DNA from: Agapanthus africanus
Taxonomy: Eukaryota > Streptophyta > Magnoliopsida > Asparagales > Amaryllidaceae
DNA: 64,000 bases
Reading direction: 5' to 3'
Assembly (NCBI GenBank): GCA_030015575.1
Contig: CM057337.1
Span: forward strand, 334,500,583-334,564,582
The notes beneath the pieces are model-generated. The model was not told the origin of the DNA. It made no database searches and saw nothing but the letters and a program-made list of their open reading frames with translations. Positions 1-11,700 of the stretch are shown here, one piece after another. A program made the translations under genes and the position numbers. The first letter of the stretch is position 1, and the number at the start of each line of letters is the position of its first letter.

Positions 1-1785
1 AATGATGTAATATACCCCTGGGTATAAGTGAAGTATGTGTGCAAGGTATACCTGTAGCTATGTCACGAAGTGTGTATGTACCTATCGCTAATGGTACAAT
101 ACTCTATGGGTATACAGGTAACTAGCATATAAGTATGTCAAGGCATATGTGTAAACATGTAGGTATACAGGTATGTTATAAGTCATATGCATAAAGAAAT
201 ATGAATCAATGTCTCAATGTCCCTAACCAGACAATATCATTTCTATATGTGGGTTGTGCGTGACATGGCAATTATTGACGGGGTGTGGCACAATCAGTGC
301 TCGTGCAACATGAGCCGTCAATAATAGTGCAGTGTCCTAAGAATACTGGTCCAAGCACAACAATTTACTAAGCAGTAGGGTAAATGCGCAATTCTAAATA
401 TGACATAAAATATGCGATAAATTAAGTCATTTCTAGCCCAGACGCATAACGCCATGCGGGCGATTCCCCTGTAGATGTTAAAGGTACTCACCAACGCTCC
501 TGGCTAAGTGAAGCCAACCACTTGTTTTCCTCTTATAGATGTGTCCGAAGTCCCCGTCTGTGAACCTACCACATCAAAACAATAAAGCAAGTATATATTA
601 ATAATAGACCCAAAACACGCACAAACTACATTTAATCGACGCAACAACACAAAACATACTCTCAAGTGTTCGTATTGTGGCTAACGTGTGTAGCGACACG
701 ACGAAAACAACCTAAGAGCAAAATCACACCAAGTGCACGATCCGTGTTCTATAACGTATCGCGCGAACACAAAACATTAGATTATAGGAAAACGATCCCA
801 GATTTTGCATACTGTAAATACTAAAAAAGTAAACAGTACCAAACACCTATAAACCACAGCAGACCACTACCCACAAGAAACCAAACACCCCAACTCCTCT
901 ACAAAACCGGTGTCGCCGGAATTCCTACTTGGGTCGCCGGCCAAAGCCGGTGGGGTGGGTTTCGTGTCTCAGGTGGGGTCTTAGGTTCACTAGTACATCA
1001 CTAAAAACTTGTTTGGTCACTCAGTAAAATTTCCATATCGCAGTAGATCACAGAGACTCAAAAAGGACACTAAAAACACGATATTTCACAAATCGATACT
1101 TTAAGAGTTCTACGCTACAACCAACGAGCTACTCAATATAAAAACTCCTAATTACCAGTGTAGGGATTATACCTATCAACACTTGCTTCCATGATCTAAG
1201 CTTTCCTAGCTCCAAGTGATCAAAGAGGCAAAACTCAAGACTTGAAGTATTTTGTGATACAATTTGGGAATTTTGGAGATTTATTGTGCTAGGATTAATG
1301 AAAATGGTGTAAGAAGTGATCAAGGGCAGAAAGAAGGAGGATGATTCGGCCAAGGGGGGAAAGGGAGGGTTTTGTGTGGATTGTTCTAGCTTATCACAAC
1401 AATAAATGCACATAAATGCATTCAAACACACATGCATGCACCTCAAGCAATTCTTTTCTTTTTCTTTAATCTTAATTCTAATTTCCAAACAAATATTTAG
1501 ATATTATGTGAAGGTTTAATTAACTCAAACTTAATTGTCGAAAAGATCACTTAAGAGAAATTTCCCAAAATGTGAATACCGCAATAAAATAATATTAAAA
1601 TTGGGAAAAATTCTAATTGAACCAAAACGTCCCATATACCCCCAAAGCTTGCGTACTAGCTTTATTTTAGCTAAACTAGGTGCTGGCAAGTTTATATGGT
1701 CGTTTGATCACAGTCGGTTTAAAACAGAAAATACCGACAATTTTACCCTAAAACGGAAAAATTCGCATAACGATTTTCTAAAACG
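1..1785 (-). repeat. Truncated Tekay/Del-like Gypsy LTR, right part
   Basis: No credible gene. The stretch resembles, in order and spacing, the right half of the complete LTR at 56773-60129. Shared landmarks are the GCATGGCAATTAT segment near 265 (58431 there), the GACGCATAACGCCATGCGGG segment near 442 (58617 there), and GC-rich plus A-rich tracts after it. The copy is cut on the left by the window edge and on the right, shortly before its expected end, by the Tat-like fragment. By alignment with the complete copy it is in minus orientation. Positions 1-180 contain degenerate GGTATACAGGTA-type repeats. The 119-codon minus-strand frame at 1129-1488 has no family motif and I read it as chance. 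Confidence 0.6.
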
Positions 1786-1786
1786 T

Positions 1787-1879
1787 TATATATAGACCCC
1801 TTCTTCAGACGGTCCAAGTAAGCCATTTTACTCCACTAAGCCGTTACTTTGCTCGGATCTCTAGTCTAACTTGACCGTC
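1787..1879. repeat. Inverted copy of a Tat-like LTR segment (left arm)
   Basis: This segment matches the reverse complement of about 4795-4887 almost base for base: TATA-like start, then CCCCTTCTTCAGACGGTCC, through CGGATCTCTAG to TTGACCGTC. The right arm sits inside the minus-strand LTR of the Tat-like element, so this left piece is the same LTR region in opposite orientation. Normal LTRs are direct repeats, so it marks a rearrangement or a second, inverted copy rather than the element's own 3' LTR. Confidence 0.75.
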
Positions 1880-1938
1880 GTAGGGCGGTATTTTATGGCC
1901 TTCCTCGGTTGATGGCCTGCCTCGGACGGTATTTTATG

Positions 1939-2757
1939 TCAAACTGGGACAGCTCCCACCTCCACTTCTCTAAACGGCCTGAGGATTCGGGTGAGGCGAG
2001 GATAGCCTCCAGCGTGCGCTCGGTGAGGACGAGGATAGTGCGCCTGGAAGTAGTGTCGTAGCTTTCTTGAGGCCACTATAAGGGCCAGGACGATCTTCTC
2101 TATGGCTGGATACCTCGTTTTCACGTCTTTGAAGACGTGGCTCACGAAGTATACCGGCTTCTGCATTCCATCGACCTCCCGGACGAGCACTGAGCCTGCT
2201 GCTTGGTCGGATACTGCCAGATACAGCGATAGCTTGTCTCCTTCAGCTGGTCGGGTGAGCAGCGGTGGCGTCGCAAGATGCCTCTTTAACTGGTCAAAGG
2301 CGGTCTGCCACTCCTCTGACCACTCGAACCTCGGGATTTTCCTTAGAGCTTTGAAGAATGGGAGGCATTTTTCCCCAGACCTCGACATGAAACGGCTCAG
2401 AGAGGCCACCCGCTCGGTTAGTCGCATGAACTCGACGTTGGTCTTGGGCGCGGTCATGTTGAAGATGGCGTCGATTTTTTCCGGGTTGGCCTCGATTCCA
2501 CGGTGGGTGACCATGAAATCAAGGAACTTTCCCCCGGTGACCCCGAATGCGCACTTGGCGGGGTTCAGCTTCATCTTGAACTTGCGAAGTACCTCGAAGG
2601 TCTCGCCCAGGTCCTTGGTATGGTCGGTCGAAGAGAATGATTTGACGAGCATGTCGTCGACGTAAACCTCTATGTTCCTGCCAATCTGTGGCTTGAACAT
2701 GCGGTTGACCAACCGTTGGTATGTAGCCCCGGCGTTCTTGAGGCCGAAGGGCATCAC
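1939..2757 (-). pseudogene. Tat-like pol remnant: RT active site and RNase H start
   Basis: Minus-strand frame of 272 codons continuing the RT of the neighbouring frame after a frameshift. It opens with MMPFGLKNAGATYQRLVNRM and carries the catalytic YVDDM box at about residues 32-36. The thumb region and the start of RNase H follow (YLAVSDQAAGSVLVREVDG, near residues 180-200). The RNase H domain is cut off near VASRKLRHYFQAHYP and the frame ends in unrelated residues, so the enzyme is incomplete. An antisense frame at 2102-2665 is only its shadow. Confidence 0.85.
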
Positions 2758-3503
2758 CTTGTAGCAGTATACCCCCGGTTCGTTGTGAATGCGGTAAGAT
2801 CTTCGTCTGCCAGATTCATACGGATCTGATTGTAGCCGGAGAAGGCGTCCATGAAGCTCAATAGCTCGTGGCCTGCCGAGCCGTCGACTAGCTGATCAAT
2901 CCGAGATAGGGGATAGTTGTCCTTGGGGCAGGCTTTGTTGAGGTCGGTGAAGTCGACGCACATGCGCCACTTCCCGCTTGATTTCTTGACCAGGACTACG
3001 TTTGCTAGCCACTCCATATAGGGCACGTTCCGAATAAAGTCGGCGGCGAGGAGCCGATTTACCTCGTCCTCGATATCCTTCTGTTTGACCGGAGAGAAGC
3101 TTCGCTTTTTCTGTTTGACGGGTCGGGTTGTAGGATCAACCCCGAGCTTGTGAGATATAATTTTGGGGTCGATCCCAGGCATGTCAGTAGGCGTCCAGGC
3201 AAACACGTCGGAGTTGTTTCTGAGGAAATGGACCAAGTCATCTTGCCGAGTTCCTGTCAGAAGCGACCTGATCTGAACGAGTTTTTCGTCGTCCCCTTCT
3301 ACGAAGGGGACCTCTGTCAGAGGCTCCATCGGGGTCCCTCGGACCTCTGTTTGCTCGTCTCGAGTGTCTAGAGAACCCCTGATGTCACCCTCGACAGTGT
3401 CGACCGGTCTCTCCGATGAAGATGTTGCGGTGAAGCAAATCTTTGCAACTCGCTGGTCTCCATAGACCTGACCTATCCCGTCCTGGTCGAGAGGGAACTT
3501 CAT
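2754..3503 (-). pseudogene. Tat-like pol remnant: linker and N-terminal RT
   Basis: Minus-strand frame of 249 codons. Its second half holds RT fingers and palm: KSSGKWRMCVDFTDLNKACP, then LSRIDQLVDGSAGHELLSFM and DAFSGYNQIRMNLADEDLTA, with the first catalytic aspartate in FMDAFSGYNQI. It runs out of frame just before MPFGLKNAGATYQ, which continues in the frame ending at 1939. The break is therefore inside the RT palm, and no functional enzyme is expected. The N-terminal half is the variable protease-RT linker typical of Tat elements. Confidence 0.85.
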
Positions 3504-3837
3504 CGCCAGGTGATAGGTCGATATTTAGGCCTGGAGGGAGTTCAGCGTGGGGGCGCCCGAGGAGGATGTTGTAGGCCGATGGGATTCTTGCTACGATGAA
3601 TTCCACCGACAGTGTCCGCCTACGGTTGGCCTCCCCGATGTTGAATTGTAGGGTGATTACCCCTTGTGCTGGGATGAAGTGGTTGGTGAATCCTGAGAGG
3701 ACGTGGGAGGTTGGCCTCAGGTCTGCCGAGGCAAGCCCCATGCGCAGGAAGCAGCCGTGGAAAAGAATGTCTGCCGAGCTTCCCGAGTCGACCAGGATCC
3801 TGTGCACCTCGTATTGATGGACTCGAGCCGTAATCAC
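3385..3837 (-). pseudogene. Tat-like retroviral-type aspartic protease remnant
   Basis: The translation holds the protease core HRILVDSGSSADILFHGCF (catalytic D in VDSGSSADIL, near residue 17) and the second conserved block AYNILLGRPHAEL. In Tat elements this protease cleaves the Gag-Pol polyprotein. It is joined upstream in the sequence to a remnant frame (4121-3837) ending in FDDGDFHGISFPHIDPL, usual for the segment just before the protease. The frame ends without entering RT, so the polyprotein is broken here too. Confidence 0.8.
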
Positions 3838-4413
3838 TAGGGGTCGATGTGGGGAAAGGATATGCCGTGAAAGTCCCCGTCGTCAAAAGTGATCGGCTCG
3901 GTCTCCCTTGGCCTCTTCGTCGGTCGGCTGTCGGCCCCCGCGGCTGGTGCGGGGTGCTGAGTCTCGTATGTACCCGACGTACCCCCAGCCGTCATGACCA
4001 TGATTTTCGACGAGCCTTGGTTCCCTTTGGTGAGGTTCTTTACGCCCCGGTGGGGTTGTTTTTGAGCTGCTGTGGAGAGTCTCGCATGCGCGACCCCGTC
4101 GAGAGAGGGGGTGCCGGTCATGCCTGTAAACAGGCGAGCTGACCGCCACCGCCTCGGGAGGGACAGGGGTGCGACGAGACTCGGGACGAAACTCTCTACC
4201 GTAAGATCTCGGAGCCAAACTTAGCGGTGCCCATCGGGTTTTCGAGTACGTCGGCCCGAGAAAATCGCTGTTGCCAGAAATGATGAGGCGGCGGTCGGCA
4301 GTGCCGACGCGGACGGAGTCTTCTCTTCCCCTGTAGGGGTCCTGGCCCCGAGGCGGGGGAGCGGCGACTTGGTGGTCTTGCTCCGCCGTTTGGACGCGGA
4401 TCAGCGCCTCCAC
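3838..4413 (-). pseudogene. Tat-like gag/pre-protease remnant
   Basis: Two overlapping minus-strand frames (4413-3883 and 4121-3837) carry low-complexity, charged sequence with no intact Gag core or zinc knuckle that I can see. The distance from primer binding site to protease is under 800 bp, much too short for a complete Tat gag, so most of gag has been deleted. Function cannot be assigned beyond position in the element. Confidence 0.5.
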
Positions 4414-4590
4414 AGCAGACGCGAGCCGGTCTATTCGGCCGGCAAGGGCGTTGATGGCATTCGGCGGAGGAGGTTCGTCCGCGCTTCCGTTGAGGGGGAG
4501 GCGGCGGTTGGAGCTTGGATCGTCTTGACGATCGCTCGCTATTGGATTGAGATTGGAAAGTGAACTTTTGTTTTTGTGGAATTAAGAAGT

Positions 4591-4607
4591 TTCCACAGAC
4601 GGCGCCA
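4591..4607 (-). other. Primer binding site of the Tat-like fragment
   Basis: On the minus strand the sequence reads TGGCGCCGTCTGTGGAA, two bases downstream of the LTR end (...GTCA, at 4610). TGGCGCC-type sites pair with a tRNA 3' end and prime minus-strand DNA synthesis. The exact tRNA is not assigned here. Confidence 0.7.
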
Positions 4608-4609
4608 GC

Positions 4610-5413
4610 TGACGCGACCTGGATTGCGCCGAGATGTTACCTTCCATTGATATGCTGATGGCGGCGATGGGTGGCTGAGATTGGATCTGGAGGCTGTCGC
4701 TCATGAAGTGTGTGGATCTCAATGGGTTTGAGGTTGTGGTTGCCGAGCTACCTGCAAGGAACTCCCGGGATGGTTGTACCGCCGAGGACCCTCTGACGGT
4801 CAAGTTAGGCTAGAGATCCGAGCAAAGTAACGGCTTAGTGGAGTAAAAATGGCTTACTTGGACCGTCTGAAGAAGGGGTTTATATAGCGGTGGCAGCAGG
4901 CAGGGCATGTGCGAGAATCACGCCGGCCGTTACGTTTCCGATGTCACGCTCGCGTGATGAGCGGGACCTCCTATTAATGGCGAGACATGCTCGTTAATGG
5001 GGGATCGTGGTGGCGTGGAACGTGGGATGTGGCCGGCGGAGATCTCGCGCATGGCGAGATTCGCGGGATGGCGGCCTGCAAGTGGTGCTGTTGGTCGGTC
5101 GATGAGACCGAGGAAGATGACCTCGGCGGGAGAGCTCGCGGAGGAGCGGGAGAGCCGAGGTATCTTGGTTCTGCTCGAGCCCGGAGGCAAGCTGAGAGGG
5201 CTGAGGAGGCTCGGGGCCCGTGATAGCTCGGATACGAGCTGTAGGGCCGAGGAGGCCAATTGTGCTGGAGGCTCGGAGGTGAGCCAGCGTTTGCTTGTAG
5301 GACGGGCACAGGAGTGGTCTGGTCGGCCACTGTAGGTCCTTTCTTGCATGTTCCGGGACACGCCATCTGCCACGTGTCCTGATCTGGGAGATCACCGATA
5401 TCGAGCATCATCA
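4610..5413 (-). repeat. 5' LTR of the Tat-like fragment
   Basis: The boundaries are inferred. On the minus strand the LTR begins TGATGATGCTCGATATCGG at 5413 and ends ...CGCGTCA at 4610, next to the primer binding site. It contains a TATA-like CTATATA at 4886-4880. The DNA after 5413 reads as ordinary RRP4 intron. A paired 3' LTR was not found, so the limits cannot be confirmed by LTR comparison or a target-site duplication. Confidence 0.6.
4880..4886 (-). promoter_or_regulatory. TATA-like box of Tat LTR
   Basis: The minus strand reads CTATATAAACCCC, a plausible RNA polymerase II TATA box for the LTR promoter. The same core, altered to TTATATATAGACCCC, occurs in the inverted arm at 1786. Confidence 0.45.
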
Positions 5414-5641
5414 ATTTTTGTTGGTTGGAATTATCTGATGGCTTAATATAGAAAGTGTAATTTTGGACTAGATGGTACAGTCCCCCCTCCCCACCAAGCT
5501 CCCCCAACAAAAATAAAACACCCAATTTTTCTTTTCCCCTCCCTTGCTTATCTCCCAATATGCTAATCCTCATCTCCTTAAACATGTTCTTGTTTCGTTC
5601 TTTTTGAGCAGCTGCTGACAATTGTTATCTGATATTTTCAG
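5414..5641 (+). other. RRP4: RRP4 intron remnant between Tat LTR and exon
   Basis: T-rich, non-coding sequence ending in the splice acceptor at 5640-5641. No 5' exon or start codon in frame with RRP4 is present, so the intron continues upstream of the Tat-like insertion. Confidence 0.6.
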
Positions 5642-5743
5642 GGGCCATGGGGCATCGGATTTAAATGGTGAAGTGGTTGCTACAGTTTGTGGTGTGGTTG
5701 AGCAAGTAAACAAACTTGTCTATGTGCGGGCACTTAGGGCTAG
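5642..5743 (+). CDS. RRP4: RRP4 exon (first visible)
   Basis: Acceptor TATTTTCAG ends at 5641 and donor AG/GTCC follows 5743. Its first base completes a codon begun in a missing upstream exon. It then encodes [20 protein letters not shown] and [13 protein letters not shown], the end of the N-terminal domain and entry to the S1 domain. The last two bases open an arginine codon finished by the next exon. Confidence 0.92.
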
Positions 5744-8700
5744 GTCCTTTTACTATACGCATCCTCTTTAAGTTTGATGAACTGCCAGCATACCATGATC
5801 AATAAAGTGCTCCTACTTAAACCTATGCGATGCTTTATATTTTGTGATGAATGAGACTTATCCTGTCAGGTACAAGCCAGAGGTTGGAGATATTATTGTT
5901 GGCCGTGTCCTTGAGGTCTCTTCTCATGCTAACATATGCTTATATGCCACACATACATGTGCATATTCAATTATACATATATGTACAAACATATTTAACT
6001 ATTCTATTCGTACATTCATATTTTTTTCCCATTTGATATCCATAGGTTATAGCATATTACATGTCATGGATTTTATCATTTCCTAGTTAATAGAGACGCA
6101 GCAATACCAAACTGATATAATTGAGAAATCTAAAATAACTATTGGCTATGGCTTTGCTTTTTCTTTTTTTTTAATAGACTATATTAACCGAATTTAATTC
6201 AAATCAATCAAGATCTCCATCTCATACAACAAATCTCCATAGATAGCAATAAAAGCTATTGATAGCAATTGCTCCAATCAAGAACTCCAAATCTCCATAG
6301 ATAACAAATACCTATAGATAGCAACTACTCCAATCAAGATCTACAAATCTCTATATATAGCAACTATGAGCTGAAATTGATTACTAATATTATTATGAAT
6401 TGATTATAATTGATTTATATTCTTGGCTATAAAATATAGCCTTTGTACACAACAAATTCATAAAGAAAAATACATTTATTTCTAAATCTTTTTATGGTAT
6501 TAGAACTTTGAGTCCAAGTGACCTTTTGATCCTCAAAATTTTCTTATCCTCTAAAAATTAATGGCGGCTTCCTCAACCTCTTCTTCCTTCACCAATCCTC
6601 CTTTTTCCTTTACTCTACCCTCGATTGGAGTTCGTCTTGACAACACAAAGATCCACTTTAAGTCCTTTCTTCGGGCATATTAAATGCTCAATCATATTGA
6701 GGAAATCTCACTTTCCCCTTCTTCGACCTTGCCCTCTACAGATGACAACATCTAACCCTGAATTCCAGACATGGATCTTGCGCGATCAGCTGGCCCTCGG
6801 TTGGATCCTCAACTCTGTTGAGGACTCTATCGTCCCTCAACTCATCGGCATCGGCTCCTCTCATATTGCCTGGACAACACTGGAGCGACGTTATTCTCAG
6901 CAAAACCAAGCGCAAGTGATGCAACTCCGCAATGAGTTCTTCCAACTCCAAAAGGGCTCCTCCCCTATGATCGAGTACCTCAATCGTGCCAAGATGATTG
7001 TGGATTGCCTAGCCTCTATTGGGCGTCCACTATCCAACGATGAGATCGTCTCCCGTCTCATTTTCGGGCTCGGTTATGACTATACGCAGTTCCGCAAAGC
7101 CCTTGATACCACCGGTGTGTCTCACACCATTGATTCTCTTCATGGACTTCTCACCGAGGAAGCTGATCAACAACTCGATCATCCTGTTACCATTGTCACC
7201 CTCGCGACCTCTCCAATGAAAATTTTTGCTCATGCCCTTAATCGCGGTGGAGCCTCAACATTTGCCGGTAGTGATGGCGGGTTTTCTCCAAACTTCTCTG
7301 GGAACCGAGGCTATGGTAGCAACGGTGGTGGTCGATGAAAAGGTGCATTCAGAAGCCTCTCATCAAACTCACTAAAATGTCCGGTATGTGATCGTCATGG
7401 TCATACTACAATGACTTATCGTTTCAACGCTTCATATCAACTCTGGTCTTCTTCCGGACCTTCTGTTAACCATCCTCCTCAGGCCAATGTGGCGATTTTA
7501 CCCAGTCCCGCAACTCTAGCAACATTAATTGGCACCCTGACTCGGGTGCCACTCATCATGTGACAAATGATCCAAGCACTTTCTCCACCAAGATCGAATA
7601 TGGACTTGATCAAGTTCACCTTGGAGATGGCCCAGGTTGCTTATCACACACACGAGCACTTCTTTTTTGTCAATAATCGTCGTTTTCTTCTTCATAATAC
7701 TCTGTTCTTTACATTTCTAAAAATCTCCTCTGTTGCCAAGTTTATTGTAGATAATAATTGTGTTTTCGAATTTCACCCCTCATATTGTTTTTGGAGGATC
7801 GCATCACCAGCCACACACTAATTACAGGTCATCGTCGTGATGGCCTCTACCGCGTCTCCTCGCGTGATGTCTCTTTCCCTTCTTTGGCTCTTCTCGCTTC
7901 GACTACACGATCACCCTCTTTGGATATGTGGCATCATCGCTTTGGTCATCTCGCCTTGGATATGGTCCGCACGATCCTTTCTAAAGCGTCTTCTTTTTCT
8001 CCAGGTGAAAATAAGTTGTGCTCATCTTGCGCCATGAGCAAATGTCATAGGCTTCCCTTTATTTATAGTTTATCTATGTCGTCTTTTCTTTTAGAGTTAA
8101 TCCATTCGGACATTTGGGGACCTGCCCTAGTTTCTTCTTGTAATGGCTATCGCTACTATGTTCATTTTCTAGATTATTCTAAATTTTCTTGGTTTATTCT
8201 CTTGTTCAACGTTCTGATGTGTTTTATGTCTTTGTTAAATTTTGCAAACATGTCGAAAATGTGTTAAATACCGAAATAAAATTTCTCCAAACTGATGGCG
8301 CGGGTGAATTTCTTTCTCGGCGATTCCAAACCAAACTCTCTAATAATACATATGGCATTGCATCTCTTATCCCCACATTCACCAACAAAACGGTTCTGCC
8401 GAACGAAAATATCGACACATCGTGGAAACTGACCTTTCCCACTTGGGCGTTCCACTCAAATTTTGGTCCTTCCCATTTGAGACCGCAACTTATCTTATAA
8501 ATCTCCTTCCCACACCCAACCTAAAGGGGTTGTCATTTTGGGAACTTCTTTTTCATCGGAAACCTGATTACACATTTCTCCGCTCTTTTGGTTCTATTTG
8601 TTTTCCGCATCTTCGCCCCTACAATCACAATAAACTATAGCCGCGGTCCCTCCCTTGCATTTTTCTTGGTTATCCTATGGGTTATCATGGTTATCGTTGT

Positions 8701-11700
8701 CTAAAACCTGGTTCTGGCCGGATTTTTATTGATGTCAATGCCTTCTTCGACCAATATATCTTTCCTTTCCTCCCAAACATACTTCTAGGTCACCGTCCTT
8801 ACCTCCTTCCTCCATCCATGTGCCAAGTGATGTGAATATTTTTCCTTTGAAACATCCTTCTTGTGTCTATACAAGTACATCTATTTCGGTCAGGAGTGAT
8901 GCTGAATCTAATACAGCGAATGATGCCCAACCCTTGTCGGTCTATCAACGGCGCACCCACCGAAGATTGAAGTTGGGGCATCGCCTTCAGCTCCTCCGAT
9001 GATGACAACTGACGTTGGTGCGTTGCTCCCGGTCTCTTCGCCACTAACGCCCACTACTGAGACGTTACCTCCACCCGCGGATGTTCCGTCCCTAGCTGTT
9101 TACATCGACTGTCACACTCGATGGCCGCACGTGCTAAGGATGGCACCCTCTGTCCTCGCCTCTTTGTCGCCTCTCGACAACTTGATGGCATGGAACCAGC
9201 AACCTTCACTCAGGCCAACTCCCATCCACGCTGGCGTGAGGCCATGGTTGATGAGTATAATGCCCACCTCAGCAATGCCACGTGATGCCTTGTTTCGCCT
9301 CCAGCTAATGCCAATGTTATATGCTGCAAGTAGATCTTCAAATTGAAGAAACATGCCGATAGTTCTATTGATCGTTACAAGGCTTGGGTTGTTGCAAAAG
9401 GGTTCAACCAGCGCAGGGTGTTGACTGTCACGATACTTTCAGCCCGGTTATTAAGCTAGTCACCATCCGCACAATGCTTTCTCTTGCGGTGTCCGGTGGA
9501 TGGCCGATCGGCTAACTCGATGTCAAGAACGCCTTCTTGCATGGCAATCTTGATGAGGTTATTTATATGAAGCAACCTTTGGCCTTCACTGATCATGATC
9601 ATCCTGAGCATGTGTATCGACCTCAGCGTTCTCTCTACGGCACCAAGTACGCTCTGCATGCTTGGTACCTTTGCTTGAGCGAGCTGACTATGTGATTTTT
9701 ATGCTGATCTATGTCGATGACATCATCCTTACAGGAAGTCCGGGAGCTCCTTTGCCTTCCCTCATTCAAAGTCTCAGTTGTGAGTTTGCCATGAAGGTTT
9801 AGGGGTTCCTTGACCTTCTTCCTTAGCATTGAGGCTTCTCGCATCCCTACTGGTCTGCTTCCTATTCAGGCCAAATATGTGACTGACCTGCTTCAGTGCT
9901 CAAACTTCCTCGACTGCATACCTATCACCACCCCTGTCGCTACTGCCACTCCACCTCTCTCAAATGGTGTTGATTATCTTCCTCATCCGACCCTGTATCG
10001 AAACACGGTTGGGGTGTTGCAGTATCTTACTTTGACTAGGCCGGATTTGGCCTTTGCTATTAATCAGGCTTGTCAATCGATGCATGCTCCCAGTGTGCAG
10101 AATTGGACCGCCGTCAAACGTATCCTTCGATATTTTCAACATACTGCCACTTGCGGTCTCCATCTCACCGCCGCCTCTTGTTCCCAATAATCGGTTTACA
10201 CGGATGCCGATTGGGTAGGTGATTTGATTGATGGTTGCTCTGTTGGCGGCTTCTCGGTGTTTCTGGGTTCAAATCTCATCTCATGGAGCTCCAAGAAACA
10301 ACGGACCGTCTCTCGTTCGAGTACGGAGTATACGAAGCTCTTGCTAACGCCACTTGCGAGGTCATGTGGGTTGAAAGTCTTCTTCGTGAACTTGGTATTC
10401 CTCACACCGCTCCTCCAACTATCTACTGTGATAATATTTCGGCAATCTACTTAACCGTTAAGCCAATTTTTTATGCTTGGACGAAGCACATTGAGATAGA
10501 TTATCACTTCGTTCGAGAGCATGTCACTCGTGGCCAACTGAACATTCAGTTCATTGCATCTCTTTATCAAATTGCGGGGGAGTATTAACCGAATCTAATT
10601 CTAATCAATCAAGATCTCCAGCTGATACAATAAATCTACATAAATAGCAACAAATACCTATTGATAGCAATTGCTCCAATCAAGATCTCCAAATCTCCAT
10701 AGATAGCAACAAATACCTATAGATAGCAACTGCTTCAATCAAGATCTACAAATCTCTATATATAGCAACTATGGGCTGAAATTGATTACTAGTATTATTA
10801 TGAATTGATTGTAATTAATTTATATTCTTGGCTATAAAATGCAGCCTTTGTACACAACAAATTCATAAAGAAAAATTCATTTATTTCTAAATCTTTTTAA
10901 TTTGCACTTATAAGTTTCTCTATTATCCATCAGTTTGACTTGCACTGCAATTTCTTTTAAAGATTGCCCCGAAGCGGTGGAGACTGGAGATAAATTTCAG
11001 TCAGGATGCAGTATTAATGCTTTCATCTATGAACTTGCCAGATGGCATCCAGGTATCATGTTGTTTCATAATCTCTTTAACCATAAAACTTCGAATCATA
11101 CTATAATCTACTTTAACTATGCTGCTGGTATATCCTATATTAGTCATATACTGTTATTTAATACAAAATATTGCATCGGATCGGGTTAGAATATTGGCTG
11201 TAAATATCAAAAGCATAGCTCACATTTAACATATTATCTTTTTGCTAATGTAAATTTGCTGAAAAAGCATGATGAATCTTAGTTTCTCAAATTCACGGAG
11301 AACCTTTGTATGTATGAGGAAGGCATGCAACCTGTTAAAGTTTAAAGTTTATTTAAAGTTGAAGGAGTGATGGGTTTTTTATAGGTACACAGAGGCCTTT
11401 GATATAAGTGGGTTCCAATATTAAGACTCAAACCTTGTTGATCTTTGACTCATCTTATATCTTATACCTATGTGTTTCTTTTGTTGTTTCCAATGTGGGA
11501 TTATATTTGTAGTCTCATTATTTGGTTTTTACTTTCAACACAACCAAACTAGAATTGCTCTAACTGGTTGCCTGGAGTAATACTATAAAGATGTGCCTAC
11601 TTCAATTCCATAAAGACATTTGTTTTTGCACTTTATATATTAGCTTTGAGAAAAAAATTATGAAAAACTTGGGTTCTGGTTAAATCTCATACAATTTATT

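Larger units (their letters stand above)
1886..5413 (-). mobile_element. Rearranged Tat-lineage Ty3/Gypsy fragment
   Basis: Minus-strand order is LTR (5413-4610), primer binding site (4607-4591), a short gag remnant, protease, reverse transcriptase, then the start of RNase H, ending near 1935. The rest of RNase H, the integrase and a directly oriented 3' LTR are missing. The RT and RNase H motifs (MCVDFTDLNKACPKDNYPL, YVDDMLVKS) fit the Tat branch of plant Gypsy elements. The pol frame is broken between 2757 and 2754. It lies directly upstream of the first visible RRP4 exon, so it separates that exon from its missing 5' exon(s). Confidence 0.8.
6182..10899 (+). mobile_element. Degenerate Ty1/Copia retrotransposon in an RRP4 intron
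   Basis: Two similar LTRs (6182-6494 and 10583-10899) flank a primer binding site, gag, protease, integrase, reverse transcriptase and RNase H remnants in Copia order, and a purine tract. Stop codons and frameshifts occur in nearly every domain, so it cannot move by itself. It has the same orientation as RRP4. LTR ends are not canonical TG...CA (they begin TATTAACC), and I could not find a convincing target-site duplication. Confidence 0.88.

Noticed and set aside
2102-2665. 187-codon plus-strand frame
   Set aside because: Exactly antisense to the clear RT/RNase H frame at 1939-2757.
4974-5621. Overlapping frames of 78-215 codons on both strands
   Set aside because: They lie in a GC-rich Tat LTR and the adjacent intron, overlap each other on both strands, and show no domain motif.
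5844-6086. 80-codon frame starting [16 protein letters not shown]
   Set aside because: It is RRP4 exon 5870-5915 read through both splice sites into introns, not an independent gene.
6171-10901. TTAAT as target-site duplication of the intronic Copia
   Set aside because: The two TTAAT words do not abut equivalent LTR positions, so the match is probably chance in AT-rich DNA.
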